Shown one piece after another: positions 5,954-6,556 of a DNA stretch of 6,556 nucleotides. Both the position numbers and the translations under genes were made by a program. Origin of the DNA: Nitriliruptoraceae bacterium (lineage in GTDB: Bacteria > Actinomycetota > Nitriliruptoria > Nitriliruptorales > Nitriliruptoraceae); contig SKNP01000254.1 of NCBI GenBank assembly GCA_007120485.1, positions 1-6,556 of the forward strand, in the 5' to 3' direction. The stretch's first letter is position 1. The number at the start of each line of letters is the position of its first letter. The notes under the pieces are model-generated. The model had not been told where the DNA came from, did not search any database, and saw nothing but the letters and a program-made list of their open reading frames with translations.

Positions 5954-6520
5954 TCACGCTGGCACACCGTCCAAGGCGATGCGTGCAGACAGCGACGGCG
6001 CTATCCGCACCCGGTGCCCTTCGCCGACCAGGAACCTGGCCACCATGCCGGGGTGGCGGCGACGCGACGCACGGGTCCGGCGCATCGCGGCGGCCCCGAA
6101 GGCGTCGTAACGGTGACGGTCAGACGGGACCTGTGGCGGCTGCCAGGTCACCATCCCGTCCTCGGAGACCAGGAACGGGTGGACGCGGTGCCGGGTGCGG
6201 CACCTACTGCCCAATATCCGGTCGGCCGTCACCACATGGAGGACGAACGAGGGATCCGTCTGCGGATCATCGGGCGCCATGGTGAAGCACAGTGCCATGC
6301 CCCGGGGTCGCAGCACGCGGGCGAGGTAGAGCAGCTCGGTGACGTGGTCGAGCCAGGCCTCGTCTGCGCGTCGCGGTCTGGCGTCGGCGGCGAGCACGGC
6401 CGAGGTGCGCCCGAAGAGCACCAGCCGGGGCCGGGGTGCTCCACCGGCGAGCACGTCCACGCCCGCCTCGACGCGGAGGTGGTCGTCGATGTCGTGTCGG
6501 GTGATCCGTTGCAGGTCCAT
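5954..6520 (-). CDS. Hypothetical protein, 188 residues, unrecognised
   Basis: I do not recognise the family. The codons have the G/C third-position bias of the other real genes, and this is the only long frame of that quality here, so it is probably genuine. Residues 30-80 look folded: RPRLVLFG (30-37), then AVLAADARPR, then an amphipathic helix EAWLDHVTELLYLARVL (54-70), then GMALCFTMAP (74-83). This reads like alternating strands and helices of a small alpha/beta domain. FVLHVVTADRILG (92-104) adds another strand. The C-terminal half is rich in Arg and His, with MRRTRASRRRH at 146-156, and may bind nucleic acid or another anion (speculative). No signal peptide or membrane helix is seen. 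I took the ATG at 6520 as the start. No Shine-Dalgarno or clear -10 is visible upstream, so the start is uncertain. It is convergent with vapC, so it is not part of that operon. Confidence 0.6.
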   Translation of the reverse strand: MDLQRITRHDIDDHLRVEAGVDVLAGGAPRPRLVLFGRTSAVLAADARPRRADEAWLDHVTELLYLARVLRPRGMALCFTMAPDDPQTDPSFVLHVVTADRILGSRCRTRHRVHPFLVSEDGMVTWQPPQVPSDRHRYDAFGAAAMRRTRASRRRHPGMVARFLVGEGHRVRIAPSLSARIALDGVPA

Positions 6521-6556
6521 GCGTCAAGCGTCGCACGTCCGACGGTCGGCAGCGGA
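6521..6556. other. Window edge upstream of the 188-residue gene; no assignable feature
   Basis: The only pattern here is an 11-bp inverted repeat, CCGAC-G-GTCGG (6539-6549), which lies 18 bases before the ATG at 6520. It could be an operator half of a promoter that continues outside the window, or chance in GC-rich DNA. I see no -10 or ribosome site. Confidence 0.2.

Noticed and set aside
5926..6285. Plus-strand frame opposite the 188-residue gene
   Set aside because: Arg/Gly-rich and featureless, and it starts inside the small hairpin region. The minus frame has better codon bias and a more protein-like strand/helix pattern.

Overview
The window is very GC-rich. Its coding regions have strong G/C third positions and its proteins have few lysines, which suggests a high-GC actinobacterium. 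The gene at the left edge encodes an exported-looking protein with about 102 Asp+Glu and only 7 Lys+Arg in the visible 461 residues. That extreme acidity fits a salt-adapted or haloalkaliphilic lineage. The Nitriliruptoria/Egibacter/Euzebya group is one guess, but this is inference from composition and gene content, not identification.

Layout, left to right. (1) 1-1407, plus strand: the 3' part of a very acidic protein built from about four tandem beta-rich units of roughly 111-113 residues; its N-terminus lies outside the window. (2) 1408-1487: a short convergent gap with one modest and one strong GC hairpin, probably a two-way terminator. (3) 1488-3208, minus strand: an ABC-2 exporter, ATPase first and six-helix permease second, overlapping by 4 bp (ATGA). 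(4) 3209-3336: a divergent promoter region. (5) 3337-5150, plus strand: a DesK/NarL-type histidine kinase and a LuxR-type response regulator, overlapping by 4 bp (GTGA). (6) 5151-5250: a possible weak terminator, then a compact promoter/operator. (7) 5251-5916, plus strand: a VapBC-type toxin-antitoxin pair, the toxin start directly abutting the antitoxin stop. (8) 5954-6520, minus strand: an unrecognised 188-residue protein convergent with the toxin gene. There is no gene-free stretch over 300 bases, and I saw no RNA gene, CRISPR array or insertion sequence.

The central four genes form a familiar module. A membrane kinase with short loops senses a membrane-associated signal, phosphorylates the LuxR-type regulator, and the regulator probably controls the divergent drug/lipid-type exporter. 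The Bacillus subtilis YvfRSTU and YfiJKLMN (linearmycin) systems have the same composition. The toxin-antitoxin pair looks like an independent, self-regulated unit. I do not see a clearly new biological system. The most interesting signals are the repeat-filled vapBC promoter (three GATGC copies at exact 12-bp steps around a 12-bp palindrome), two probable leaderless starts, the repeat architecture of the acidic protein, and the orphan 188-residue gene.
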